NCBI GenBank assembly: GCA_018336015.1
Contig: JAGXQZ010000104.1
Coordinates: 1-64,000, forward strand
DNA: 64,000 nt
Reading direction: 5' to 3'
Source: Algoriphagus sp.
GTDB lineage: Bacteria > Bacteroidota > Bacteroidia > Cytophagales > Cyclobacteriaceae
Position 1 is the stretch's first letter. Every line of letters starts with the position of its first letter. Below, in pieces: positions 17,883 through 27,082 of the stretch. Under the pieces are notes generated by a model. It ran no database searches. It was given only the letters and a program-made list of their open reading frames with translations, and had not been told where the DNA came from. Position numbers and translations under genes: made by a program.

Positions 17883-18775
17883 TTCCTAAACTGGGTCGGA
17901 CTCATGCCCAGTTGTTTTTTGAAGAAATTATTGAAGTGGGTGACCTCAGTAAAGCCCAAAGCAAAGGCGATTTCAGAGACATTCCATCGACTTTGTCTGA
18001 GCAGGATTTTAGCCTCTTGGATCAACCGCTCGGAAATGAGTTGGGTAGTAGTTTTTCCGGTCATTTCCTTCACTGCCCGATTGAGGTGATTGACGTGAAT
18101 GTTGAGCTGATCCGCATAATCAGAAGCAGACCTTAACTGAATTAGCGTGTGCGTCTCATCGATAGGAAACTGCCTTTCGAGTAGCTCGAGGAAAATGGAA
18201 GCGATTCGCAGTGCGGCATTTCCATGTTGGGCTGTATGAATCTCTGCAGGCTGCAGTTTCATTCCGATGTGCACCAATTCCAGAATCAAGTTGCGAATCA
18301 AGTCATATTTATACTTGTAATCTGATTTGAATTCAGCCTCTATCCTCTCAAAAATCTGCTGAACTGCAAATACTTCCTCATCCTTCAACTCAAAAACATG
18401 AGTGCCCTGAGGCTGGAAAATCTCATACTTCTGAATGTCAGGAAAATCAACAAAAAACTGAGGATTGAAAATACAATAAACACCCTTTAGGGTAGAATGA
18501 TTGCTGTCCCACTTGTAGGGAACCATGGGATTGGAGAAAGACAAAGCCTGCTTTTTGACCTCATAGACCCGGTCTGCATAATGAACTTGACTCTGACCCT
18601 GCACCAGCATCACTTTGTAAAAATCACGTCGCCGATAAGGGATGGCCTTGACCTTTCCCTCCCAAAAAGGTTCCAATCTAAAGATATTGAAATGCCCCAT
18701 GTCCTTTTTCAGGTCTTCAGGCAGCCAATTGAACTTGCGCTGGTAAAACTCCTCCAAAGATTCCGGCTTTTCCAT
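17873..18775 (-). CDS. AraC-family transcriptional regulator
   Basis: A 300-residue DNA-binding regulator. The N-terminal half is a cupin-like sensing domain (VHYADRVYEVKKQALSFSNP). The last ~100 residues contain the two helix-turn-helix motifs of AraC/XylS proteins, ending NVSEIAFALGFTEVTHFNNF and FKKQLGMSPTQFRKGS. The inducer is unknown. It lies 11 bp upstream of the end of the beta-barrel-type gene on the same strand (18787-19599), so both may be one transcript and the regulator may control that gene or a distant one. Confidence 0.92.
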   Translation of the reverse strand: MEKPESLEEFYQRKFNWLPEDLKKDMGHFNIFRLEPFWEGKVKAIPYRRRDFYKVMLVQGQSQVHYADRVYEVKKQALSFSNPMVPYKWDSNHSTLKGVYCIFNPQFFVDFPDIQKYEIFQPQGTHVFELKDEEVFAVQQIFERIEAEFKSDYKYKYDLIRNLILELVHIGMKLQPAEIHTAQHGNAALRIASIFLELLERQFPIDETHTLIQLRSASDYADQLNIHVNHLNRAVKEMTGKTTTQLISERLIQEAKILLRQSRWNVSEIAFALGFTEVTHFNNFFKKQLGMSPTQFRKGS

Positions 18776-18786
18776 AGCGGTTTTGA

Positions 18787-19599
18787 TCAGTCTCTTTTGT
18801 AGTTATTGGAGAAATTGTAAAGCAAACTCAGGTTCCAAACAAAGTTGTCGCTTGGAACATCCGATTTGATTTTTTGATTGAAAAGCGTTTGGAAAGCTAT
18901 CGGGAAATTATCCTTGGTCACGGTAAAACTTGAAGTAACATAGGTTCCGGTATTTTCATCCACCCGCAGGAAATAGAGTTGAGGATTCATTTTCAACTTG
19001 ATTTCTTTCCCCAATGGAAGATTGGAAAAAATGGTATTCAAGGCGATGAAATTGGAATTCTTAGGTGGCACGGGATTGAAACCATGACCTTGGAGGTAAT
19101 ATAATCCTACGCTAAAGCGATTGGAGACTTTATAGGTTGGCATGAATTCTCCGGCAAAAAACCGGCTCGCGCGCATGACCGATTCTTCTTTTCCGTTGAC
19201 CATGATCTTCATGTCTCCGAAAATAAAGGCCGGGTGAAGTCCCACATTTAGCGTAAATCTCTTGTCCTTGATGACTTTATACCTACCCCAAAACACAAAA
19301 GCCCAAGGCTTGCCATCCATGCCAAATCGAATCATGGGATCAAAGGACAAACGCTCTCCTCCGATACTTAAATCAAAGAATACCGCAGGACGGCCGAGTG
19401 TAAACGAGGGAATCAAAGAAATACCATTATTGGTCGCAGTGATAGTTCCGTTAAAATGATGACTGGGTTTGGCATCCTGAGCTAGGACATTTGTAGAGAG
19501 AACCAAACTTATCAGGATCAAATAGCTGCTTTTTTGAAAGGTTGGAATGGAAAGTCCTTCCAAAAGGATCTTACAAGAAGTGGTGAAAATAGATTTCAT
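18787..19599 (-). CDS. Putative outer-membrane beta-barrel protein
   Basis: A 270-residue exported protein. I chose ATG 19599, because the signal-peptide-like stretch SSYLILISLVLSTNVLAQ follows and the longer frame adds 12 residues. The rest alternates polar and hydrophobic residues with many aromatic-ended strands (PWAFVFWGRYKVIKDKRFTL, FSVGLYYLQGHGFNP, PQLYFLRVDENTGTYV). It ends with FVWNLSLLYNF, typical of small outer-membrane barrels. No named family is recognised. It is followed by the AraC-type regulator, perhaps in one operon. Confidence 0.7.
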   Translation of the reverse strand: MKSIFTTSCKILLEGLSIPTFQKSSYLILISLVLSTNVLAQDAKPSHHFNGTITATNNGISLIPSFTLGRPAVFFDLSIGGERLSFDPMIRFGMDGKPWAFVFWGRYKVIKDKRFTLNVGLHPAFIFGDMKIMVNGKEESVMRASRFFAGEFMPTYKVSNRFSVGLYYLQGHGFNPVPPKNSNFIALNTIFSNLPLGKEIKLKMNPQLYFLRVDENTGTYVTSSFTVTKDNFPIAFQTLFNQKIKSDVPSDNFVWNLSLLYNFSNNYKRD

Positions 19600-20000
19600 A
19601 GGTGGGTGGGAGATAAACAGCTGCAAAAGTCGCAAAAGAATCCGGCTAAATCTTGATGAATTTCAAATCAAAACTTATGCTTTTCAAACAAATGTAAATA
19701 AGCGGGCCTCTTTAATTCGGCGACTTGAGCTAATGCCCTAAATAAACGAGGCACTTTGGGAAAATAGGTTCATGTAAAACCAAAAGAAAAATTTATTTGA
19801 ATATCCGCAATCTTACCACCAAGTAGATCCTTGGCTCTAAGAGCGCGGATATTCGTCAACTGACCACAGACGAAAGTCCACAGCACTACTAATCGGACTT
19901 CAATCCTTATCTTATTTGGTTACTGGTAGAAAAGCGGATAATCAGAAAAATTTATCAACTAAAACACCTCCATTTCTATTTCAGTGATTATTTTACCCAA
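19600..20000. other. Intergenic region with a nested 56-nt hairpin
   Basis: About 400 bp separates two divergent secreted-protein genes. The centre holds the structured element listed at 19799-19854. Further on, 19860-19990 contains short GAC/GTC inverted pairs around GACGAAAGTC but nothing else I can name. Promoters for both genes must be here. Confidence 0.5.
19799..19854. ncRNA. Nested hairpin, possible structured RNA or REP-like element
   Basis: Three collinear helices fold one 56-nt unit. They are GAATATCCGC (19799) with GCGGATATTC (19845), TCTTA (19811) with TAAGA (19838), and CCAAG (19819) with CTTGG (19830). They are separated by symmetric internal loops of 2 and 3 nt and closed by a 6-nt loop. 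It has no T-run, so it is not a terminator. Whether it is transcribed is unknown. Confidence 0.35.
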
Positions 20001-20891
20001 ATGAAAAATAAGCTAACCACGATACTGACACTTTTGGGAATCTTTTTGACTGGCATGTTGCGAGCTCAAGTCCAAATAGTCGCTGAACAAGACCAAGAGC
20101 GAAACCTGACTCTATTTTCTTTCAATGACTCAAAAATCCCCTACACGGTACAAATCCATTTTGTGAAATTGGAAAACCTGGAATCCTTGCAAGGCGATCT
20201 CCTCTACAAATTGGCCAAGCCGGGCAAAAGTACCTTGGTCAAACTCCAATCGATCTACGGAAATGTCCAAACCGGATTCCGATACAATACCAAGCTCTAC
20301 AAAGGTGATATCCAACCTAGTATTCCCTTTGAATCTCCTTACCTGATCCCTGTAGAAAAGGGCATCTCTGTCAGCATGAGACCGCTTTTGGCCAATCAAA
20401 AAGTCCCTGAAGACCGAAGATATACAGGTGTGGGATTTTACTTTGAGGAGTCAGCCACTGTCTGTGCCCCCAGAAAAGGAATCATTTCCGAAATCAAGAT
20501 GGATGTAGAAAAAGTCGCCGATGGATTGGCTGACTTCTCCTCCGAAAACTACGTGGAGATCTACCATCAAGACGGTTCATTCACCCGACTTTCTGGCTTA
20601 AAAGCCAACTCTGCCAAAGTAGTCGTTGGAGATACCGTCATCCCCGGTCAAGCCCTTGCCGAGTCCTCTAACCAAGGCAGCACTTCCCTACACCATGTCA
20701 AGATGATCCAAAGCCGGTGGGAAATGGAGGTCAATGGGGTGACTTGGGTGAATTTCCCGGTACTGATTCGTTCGGAAAAAGAAGAACTGCTCAGTGACAA
20801 AGCTTCGGAAAACCTCCAATCCACCCATCCTGAAGAATTGATTGCCAAAGAATTGGACAAAAAGGAATTGAAGAAGTATTTGGGGAAATAA
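20001..20891 (+). CDS. Secreted M23-like (LysM/peptidoglycan peptidase fold) protein, probably inactive
   Basis: A 296-residue protein with a signal peptide (residues 1-22, ending GMLRA). Residues about 140-240 resemble the lysostaphin/M23 beta-fold: APRKGIISEIK, NYVEIYHQDGSFTRLSGLK, VVVGDTVIPGQALAESSNQG and STSLHHVKM in place of the usual STGxHLHFE. The first zinc motif (HxxxD) is not present, so catalysis is doubtful. Such degenerate M23 proteins can act as cell-wall-binding or regulatory partners. It is transcribed alone. The family call is moderate. Confidence 0.65.
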   Translation: MKNKLTTILTLLGIFLTGMLRAQVQIVAEQDQERNLTLFSFNDSKIPYTVQIHFVKLENLESLQGDLLYKLAKPGKSTLVKLQSIYGNVQTGFRYNTKLYKGDIQPSIPFESPYLIPVEKGISVSMRPLLANQKVPEDRRYTGVGFYFEESATVCAPRKGIISEIKMDVEKVADGLADFSSENYVEIYHQDGSFTRLSGLKANSAKVVVGDTVIPGQALAESSNQGSTSLHHVKMIQSRWEMEVNGVTWVNFPVLIRSEKEELLSDKASENLQSTHPEELIAKELDKKELKKYLGK

Positions 20892-20985
20892 TGAATCCCA
20901 TTGAAACTTCAGGTAGAATTTGCCCCCTGTAAATCAGGGTTTTTCAATCCGTAACTGATTAGTCAGCACTGATAAATAAAACCTA

Positions 20986-21654
20986 TCAGGCACCCCCTTG
21001 GTGAGTTTTTGCCAATAGTTTTATTTCGTTGACATGAATTACATGCTCCGGGTGCCCGTGTTTTGCTAGGTAAATCATGGACTGTGCAACTTCTTTCAGA
21101 CTGCAAACCAGGGATGATGAAAGGAAATTGAACAAGGGTATCAACCACGATAGGTAAGAATAGTACTTCAAAACATGCTTCTGTCCGGGCATTGGAGTCA
21201 GCACTCCCACACGATACCCAAACGCTTGCTTGAAGGGTAATTTCACCAGGTCGTTTTCGGTTTTGCCCTTTACTCTAGCCCACATGGAGCTGCCTTTTTC
21301 TGTACTATCTGTTCCTTTTCCACTGATATACATAAAAGACATCCCTGGATTAGGGCCCAAAGCTTTTGCAAAATGAAGGGTGGTATCGTAAGTGATTCGG
21401 GAATAATCTACCTCACTCATTCCCAAGCTACTGACACCGGCGCAATAGAAACATGCATCATACCCCTTGAGATGAGGATCACCGAGATCCAAATCAAGGA
21501 AGTCGGAAACAAGGTATTCTTTGAGTTTGGGGTGACTTTGCTGGAGTGGCTTTCGACTGACACTGAGTATTTCTGTGATTTCAGGTTCTTGAAGGCAAGC
21601 CATTAGGACTCCTTCTCCAACCATTCCTGTAGCGCCTGTGATGATGATTCGCAT
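20986..21654 (-). CDS. NAD(P)-dependent epimerase/dehydratase-like short-chain protein
   Basis: A 222-residue Rossmann protein. I chose ATG 21654, because the fold starts at once with RIIITGATGMVGEGVLMACL. The longer frame adds 20 unlike residues. YISGKGTDSTEKGSSMWARV takes the place of the SDR catalytic region, with S and K but no clear YxxxK. Members of this group (NAD(P)H-binding, semialdehyde-dehydrogenase-like) are mostly uncharacterised. It is a single gene, convergent with the M23-like gene. Function unknown beyond probable NAD(P) binding. Confidence 0.8.
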   Translation of the reverse strand: MRIIITGATGMVGEGVLMACLQEPEITEILSVSRKPLQQSHPKLKEYLVSDFLDLDLGDPHLKGYDACFYCAGVSSLGMSEVDYSRITYDTTLHFAKALGPNPGMSFMYISGKGTDSTEKGSSMWARVKGKTENDLVKLPFKQAFGYRVGVLTPMPGQKHVLKYYSYLSWLIPLFNFLSSSLVCSLKEVAQSMIYLAKHGHPEHVIHVNEIKLLAKTHQGGA

Positions 21655-21890
21655 GGATGTGGTGTATTGAGATGTGAAATTAACCGTACTTTGGATTATC
21701 CTAAAGTCAAGCACAAACGCTATGCGTAGAAATAGGAAAAACCCAATTCCTAATCTCCTAAATCTCCGAAATTGCTTTTATAAAACTCAACGTCAACATG
21801 TCCAATTCAAGTTGTAAAGTATTAGAAAAGATTTGGGGGGAAGGAAATTATTAGATTTCTTAGATCAGTTTATAACCTTTGTAATATTCC

Positions 21891-22472
21891 ATGTCCCTAC
21901 AAACTCTCCTAAGTCATTTAGAAAGTTTTATCCCACTGGATCCTGAAGAAAAAGTAAGAATTGAACTCAAATTCGAACAGTTCTCTATAAAACGGAGGGA
22001 AAAACTACTAACCGCTGGAGAGGTCTGCAAGGATTACTTTTTTGTGGTTACGGGCTGCTTCCGGATGTTTGGCGTGGACGATAAAGGCTTTGAGCACAAC
22101 ATTCAGTTTGCTGCTGAAAACGATTGGATCGCCGATATCGGGAGTTTTTACAGTCAAAAAATCAGTCAGCTGAATATTGAGTCGCTAGAAATTTCATCCG
22201 TGCTTCGGATCCACCAGCAGGATTTGTTTGAGCTTTTTACAACCATTCCCAAACTCAACCGGATTTTCAAAGTGATGATCGAACACAAGTACATTGAGCT
22301 GCAAAACCGAGTGCTTCAGAATTTCAGTTCTACCGCAGAACAGCGCTATTTGGCTTTTTTGGAACAATATCCCAACCTGAAAAACCGGCTACCGAACACC
22401 CAAATCGCCTCTTATTTGGGAATTACTCCTGAGTTTCTTAGCAAAATCAGAAAAGAACTTCGAGACAATTGA
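21891..22472 (+). CDS. Crp/Fnr-family transcriptional regulator
   Basis: A 193-residue regulator with an N-terminal cyclic-nucleotide-binding-type beta-roll (KRREKLLTAGEVCKDYFFVV, a typical start) and a C-terminal winged helix. The recognition region is LPNTQIASYLGITPEFLSKI. No cysteine cluster for an Fe-S centre is seen, so it is not an Fnr-type oxygen sensor. Such short Crp-like regulators are common in Bacteroidota, often beside the genes they control. The secreted NTF2-like gene starts 80 bp downstream. Confidence 0.92.
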   Translation: MSLQTLLSHLESFIPLDPEEKVRIELKFEQFSIKRREKLLTAGEVCKDYFFVVTGCFRMFGVDDKGFEHNIQFAAENDWIADIGSFYSQKISQLNIESLEISSVLRIHQQDLFELFTTIPKLNRIFKVMIEHKYIELQNRVLQNFSSTAEQRYLAFLEQYPNLKNRLPNTQIASYLGITPEFLSKIRKELRDN

Positions 22473-22552
22473 TTGAAATTCTTAACCTAGATTAAGGGTG
22501 TGGATTAGTATTAACGCTGACTTTTGTAAAGCAATCACCTTAAATCATCTTT

Positions 22553-23056
22553 ATGAAAAAAATCTTATTTCTGACATGGGTTTTACTTTCAGTATGGCCA
22601 AGCGTAGACCTTGTTGCTAATCCAAGTAAAACTGATCCTGAATCAGACAAGAAGGCTATCCAACAAATCATAGCAGACTACAAGAATTCCATCAATCAGT
22701 TTGACACGACACTGGCCAAAACATTTTGGCTGACCTCCGAGGAAGTTAGCTTTATCCATCCAAGAGGCCACGAGAAGGGGTGGAATTCGATCAAAACAGG
22801 GATTTATGAAATGTTTGGAACCAGATTTTCCAAACGGGATCTCAAAAGTTACAATGAAACCATTACAATTTATGGTGACATGGCGGTAGTGGAATTTTAC
22901 TGGGTGTTTGATGCCATTTTCTCAGGAGAAAATCCTACTCCCATGCAAACAAAAGGAAGAGAAACTCAAGTTATGAAGCGGTTCGGAACCGAATGGAAGA
23001 TCGTACATATCCATTATTCCGGAATGCCAGCTTCTGGGGAACGGGAAGGGTTTTAA
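22553..23056 (+). CDS. Secreted NTF2-like (SnoaL/DUF4440-type) protein
   Basis: A 167-residue protein with a signal peptide (to about residue 22). The mature part has the cone-shaped NTF2-like sequence pattern: IQQIIADYKNSINQFDTTLAKTFW at the start, TITIYGDMAVVEFYWVF in the middle and MKRFGTEWKIVHIHYS at the end. The family includes small-molecule-binding and isomerase-like proteins; many are uncharacterised. It is one of three NTF2-like genes within 7.4 kb (others at 25966 and 29555). No catalytic set can be assigned. Confidence 0.8.
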   Translation: MKKILFLTWVLLSVWPSVDLVANPSKTDPESDKKAIQQIIADYKNSINQFDTTLAKTFWLTSEEVSFIHPRGHEKGWNSIKTGIYEMFGTRFSKRDLKSYNETITIYGDMAVVEFYWVFDAIFSGENPTPMQTKGRETQVMKRFGTEWKIVHIHYSGMPASGEREGF

Positions 23057-23129
23057 ACACTTTTATATTCTTTAAGAATTCCATAAATCAGCACTTATTT
23101 ATTTCCAATAACCTAAACTCCCATTCATT

Positions 23130-23651
23130 ATGAAAATTTTAGCAACCCTTATCACACTATTCGCCATGAGCAATTTTGCACAAGCTCAATCTCCCATCGA
23201 CGAAATGGTCAAAGACTGGGAGCGCGCCAAAGCCTACACCAAAGAGTACCTCGATGCCATGCCTGCCGAAGGCTATGCCTTGAAGCCCACGGCTGAAATG
23301 CGATCCTTTGCCCAACAAATGCTTCACTTGACAGACGGAAATTACGGATTTGCATCCACAGCTACCGGTGTAGCAAGTCCGGTGGGAATGGGCGAATCCG
23401 AAAAAGCTGCAGATCAGTCCAAGGAAAATGTGACCAAACTGGTAATGGCAGGCTACGATTTTGTCATCAACAGCATCAAAACAATAACTCCTGCCCAACT
23501 GAATGAAGCCACCAAACTGTTTGGCCGCTTTGAAATGACCAAAGGAAAAGCCCTGGAAAAATGCTTTGAACATCAAACTCACCACAGAGGTCAGACGACA
23601 GTTTACATCCGCTTGGCCGGTGCGACTCCTCCTCAGGAGAAGTTGTTTTGA
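23130..23651 (+). CDS. Exported DinB-family protein
   Basis: A 173-residue protein with a signal peptide (ends FAQAQ). The remainder is an all-helical DinB-like four-helix bundle: MVKDWERAKAYTKEYLDAMP, LKPTAEMRSFAQQMLHLTDG and EHQTHHRGQTTVYIRLAG. The histidines in MLHL and in HQTHHRGQ are the usual metal-binding positions. DinB/YfiT-like proteins are metal-dependent, thiol-transfer-related or of unknown activity; export to the periplasm is less usual. It follows the NTF2-like gene by 74 bp on the same strand. Confidence 0.87.
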   Translation: MKILATLITLFAMSNFAQAQSPIDEMVKDWERAKAYTKEYLDAMPAEGYALKPTAEMRSFAQQMLHLTDGNYGFASTATGVASPVGMGESEKAADQSKENVTKLVMAGYDFVINSIKTITPAQLNEATKLFGRFEMTKGKALEKCFEHQTHHRGQTTVYIRLAGATPPQEKLF

Positions 23652-23656
23652 TCTTC

Positions 23657-23952
23657 TGAGGTAAACTCCTTCCGAGACAACTTTTCCAAAAGTTGCCCCG
23701 GTTAGTGTCTCACTAACCGGAATGAAAAATTGATCAAGTGAGTGGAGACACTCACTTGGGCCACAGAATCAACTTTTCCAAAGTTCAAAACTTTGGAAAA
23801 GTTTGGTCAACTCTTGGCCTCGGTTGGTGCCTGTCTGCCGACAGGTAGATCCCCACTAACCGGAACTTAAAATCTTCCCCATTTCCATCTTCCTAAACCC
23901 ACTATCAAGTGAATGGATATTCACTTGGGTGGAATTCCTATATTCTTTAACA
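23657..23952. repeat. Cluster of six REP-like hairpins
   Basis: Within 250 bp: 23678-23695 (CAACTTTT/AAAAGTTG); 23698-23720 (CCGGTTAGTG-TCT-CACTAACCGG); 23735-23758 (CAAGTGAGTG/CACTCACTTG); 23771-23803 (15-bp perfect arms AACTTTTCCAAAGTT/AACTTTGGAAAAGTT). Then 23821-23863, a diverged copy of the second type with an inner CCTGTC-TGCC-GACAGG hairpin; and 23906-23927 (CAAGTGAAT/ATTCACTTG). None has a T-run. The last one sits 26 bp before the next gene. Confidence 0.85.
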
Positions 23953-24693
23953 ATGAAAAAACACTTCATTATCCTGGCTTTGACGCTGGCCTCCTTGAGC
24001 ACATACGCCCAAACCCTCAAACTCAAAAACCAAGAGTTTGAACTTCACAATGTCACCGGAGAGATCGTCACCTTTCAAGGTAAAAAAGCCCTAAAGATTG
24101 AGCGCGATCTAACTGCCATCCCCTTTGATTCCACTCGGGTAGAAGCTACTGTAGATGAGCCACATTATGCCCGCTTGCTCGGTTTGGAAGATTTCGAAAA
24201 CGGAACCATCGAGGTCAAAATGTACAGCCAACTGAAAGTCCCTGCACCCTATTCGGGCATTGCGGGATTTATCGGGCTGTTTTTCCGAGTTCAAGAGGAT
24301 GATTCAGCCTTTGAGAGCATTTATGTCCGTCCCAAAGTAGGCCGATCAGATAATCAGTTGTTTAGAAATCATACCGTTCAATATTTCTCCTATCCCAATT
24401 ACAAGTTTGACACACTTCGAAAAATCGCTCCCCACCGCTACGAAGGATCGGCCCCTGTGGCCTTGAATGAGTGGTTTACGATGCGGATTGAGGTGAATGG
24501 AGAATCAGCCGAGTTGTTCATCAATGACTTGAAGCATTCCTCCTTTATCGTGGACAAAATGCTCGGAACTTCCAAAAAAGGCTTCGTCGGTCTCTATGTG
24601 GACATTGGAACCATCGGTTATTTCAGAGATTTAAAAGTGACCAAACGGGCTTTGCAAGTGAGAAAAGCAAGCGAAAAGGTGGGTGATATTTAG
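23953..24693 (+). CDS. Secreted LamG/concanavalin-like domain protein, unknown function
   Basis: A 246-residue protein. I chose ATG 23953, which gives a clean signal peptide (KKHFIILALTLASLSTYAQ). The body is beta-rich with the look of a concanavalin-A-like jelly roll: FENGTIEVKMYSQLK, GIAGFIGLFFRVQ, FESIYVRPKVGR, EWFTMRIEVNGESAELFIND and FVGLYVDIGTIGYFRDLKV. This is the pattern of 3-keto-disaccharide-hydrolase (DUF1080)-like or LamG domains. No catalytic residues are assigned. It is probably a periplasmic or surface carbohydrate-related protein. Confidence 0.72.
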   Translation: MKKHFIILALTLASLSTYAQTLKLKNQEFELHNVTGEIVTFQGKKALKIERDLTAIPFDSTRVEATVDEPHYARLLGLEDFENGTIEVKMYSQLKVPAPYSGIAGFIGLFFRVQEDDSAFESIYVRPKVGRSDNQLFRNHTVQYFSYPNYKFDTLRKIAPHRYEGSAPVALNEWFTMRIEVNGESAELFINDLKHSSFIVDKMLGTSKKGFVGLYVDIGTIGYFRDLKVTKRALQVRKASEKVGDI

Positions 24694-24807
24694 GTTATTC
24701 CATTTTTTTAAAACTTTCTCAAATGCTTTTCTCAAGCAAATACATTGAAAATGGGGGTAATCTATAAAAAGTCGGATTACCCCAATTTTTAATAAACACA
24801 ATCCACA

Positions 24808-24825
24808 TTGTTTGATTTCCGCAAG
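24808..24825. promoter_or_regulatory. Candidate shared upstream motif, copy 1
   Basis: TTGTTTGATTTCCGCAAG lies 85 bp before the start of the aldo/keto reductase reading frame. It matches 16 of 18 bases of the sequence at 26548-26565 before the molybdenum hydroxylase genes. It may be a shared operator or a promoter-proximal element. Confidence 0.35.
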
Positions 24826-24840
24826 CTTTGGTTTGAATGA

Positions 24841-25902
<1,062 letters not shown>

Positions 25903-25965
25903 AAATCACACTGAAAGGAAGCATTTTCAGATCCCAAGAAATTACTTCAAAACAAAATTTTCAAA

Positions 25966-26487
25966 ATGAAAGCCTTAGTACAATCATTCATTTTCCTCTT
26001 AGTTGTTTTCAACTCAAATGCACAGACCATGGAAAAATCACTCGACCAACGCATTTCCGAAATCGAGGAAAAAATGGCCATAAAAAATGTGGTAGATCGT
26101 TTTTCCAACCTGGCAGACACCAAAGATATTGAGCAGCAAGTGTTACTCTTTACCGAAGACGGGACGGTGGAATCTATTTTCAAAGGAACGCCACCGATAA
26201 AACTGGTAGGCCGTCAGCAATTAAAAGATACATTTTCACAGTTTTTGTCCGGTTTTCACACGGTGTATCATCAAAACGGTCAGCAAACCATCGAAGAGTT
26301 GACAGAAAATACTGCAAAGGCTACTTCCTATTGCCATGTGATTTTGGTGGGTGAGCAAAATGGAAAAACAACCAAGACTACACTTTATACCATCTACAAG
26401 GATGAATTTGTCAAGCAAAACGGTCAATGGCTTATTAAACATCGAACTTCTAATTTCATCTGGAGAGAAGTTCAAGAGGTTAACTAG
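25966..26487 (+). CDS. Secreted SnoaL-like (NTF2-fold) protein
   Basis: A 173-residue protein with a signal peptide (ends NSNAQ). The NTF2-like body begins ISEIEEKMAIKNVVDRFSNL, with ALADxKD-type sequence LADTKDIEQQVLLFTEDG, and ends with the usual VKQNGQWLIKHRTSNFIW strand. SnoaL_4-type proteins are often hydroxysteroid-isomerase- or dehydratase-like. This one has no clearly assignable catalytic His/Asp. It sits between the broken aldo/keto reductase and the molybdenum hydroxylase genes on the same strand, perhaps in one regulon. Confidence 0.82.
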   Translation: MKALVQSFIFLLVVFNSNAQTMEKSLDQRISEIEEKMAIKNVVDRFSNLADTKDIEQQVLLFTEDGTVESIFKGTPPIKLVGRQQLKDTFSQFLSGFHTVYHQNGQQTIEELTENTAKATSYCHVILVGEQNGKTTKTTLYTIYKDEFVKQNGQWLIKHRTSNFIWREVQEVN

Positions 26488-26547
26488 ACCCATAAAATCA
26501 CTTTTGGATCTGAATCCTTATCGTTACAGATTGATTTATAAAAACTT

Positions 26548-26565
26548 CTGTTTGATTTCCGTAAG
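26548..26565. promoter_or_regulatory. Candidate shared upstream motif, copy 2
   Basis: CTGTTTGATTTCCGTAAG lies 48 bp before the 2Fe-2S subunit start. It is nearly identical to 24808-24825. Both lie at the upstream edge of genes for redox enzymes on the same strand. Confidence 0.35.
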
Positions 26566-26612
26566 GCGACCCCCATCGGAATTCCCTAACTTTAAATCTT
26601 AATTTCAACATA

Positions 26613-27071
26613 ATGGCCATTTTCAATCTCAACATCAACGGAACGTCCAAGCAAGTCGACGTGGACCCTAGCACCCCTGTGCTTTGGGTTTTGCGTGACC
26701 ACTTGGATTTGGTAGGCACCAAGTTTGGCTGCGGCATAGCGCAATGTGGTGCGTGTACGGTCCACCTGGACGGCAATGCGGTACGGTCTTGTTCGCTTCC
26801 TGTCTCGAGCATCGGAAACTCAGCAATCACCACCATCGAGGGTCTATCCGAAAATGCAGATCACCCGGTTCAAAAAGCCTGGATGGAACACGATGTGCCT
26901 CAATGCGGGTATTGCCAAGCCGGTCAAATCATGACTGCGGCTGCTTTGCTTCAGCAAAATCCAAACCCCAGCGATGAAGAAATCGAAAATGCAATGAACG
27001 GCAACATCTGTCGCTGTGGAACTTACCTGAGAATCAAGGCTGCTGTGAAAACCGCCGCCCAAAACCTCTAA
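26613..27071 (+). CDS. (2Fe-2S)-binding small subunit of a molybdenum hydroxylase
   Basis: A 152-residue protein with two 2Fe-2S clusters. The plant-type cluster uses C40, C45, C48 and C60 ([17 protein letters not shown]). The second, helical cluster uses C98, C101, C133 and C135 (QCGYCQAGQ and NICRCGTY). It passes electrons from the molybdenum subunit to an acceptor. This is the build of isoquinoline-1-oxidoreductase (IorA) or aldehyde-dehydrogenase small subunits. It lacks a Tat signal, as do its relatives that ride with the catalytic subunit. The gene is 11 bp upstream of the large subunit. Confidence 0.95.
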   Translation: MAIFNLNINGTSKQVDVDPSTPVLWVLRDHLDLVGTKFGCGIAQCGACTVHLDGNAVRSCSLPVSSIGNSAITTIEGLSENADHPVQKAWMEHDVPQCGYCQAGQIMTAAALLQQNPNPSDEEIENAMNGNICRCGTYLRIKAAVKTAAQNL

Positions 27072-27082
27072 TTGAATTACCT

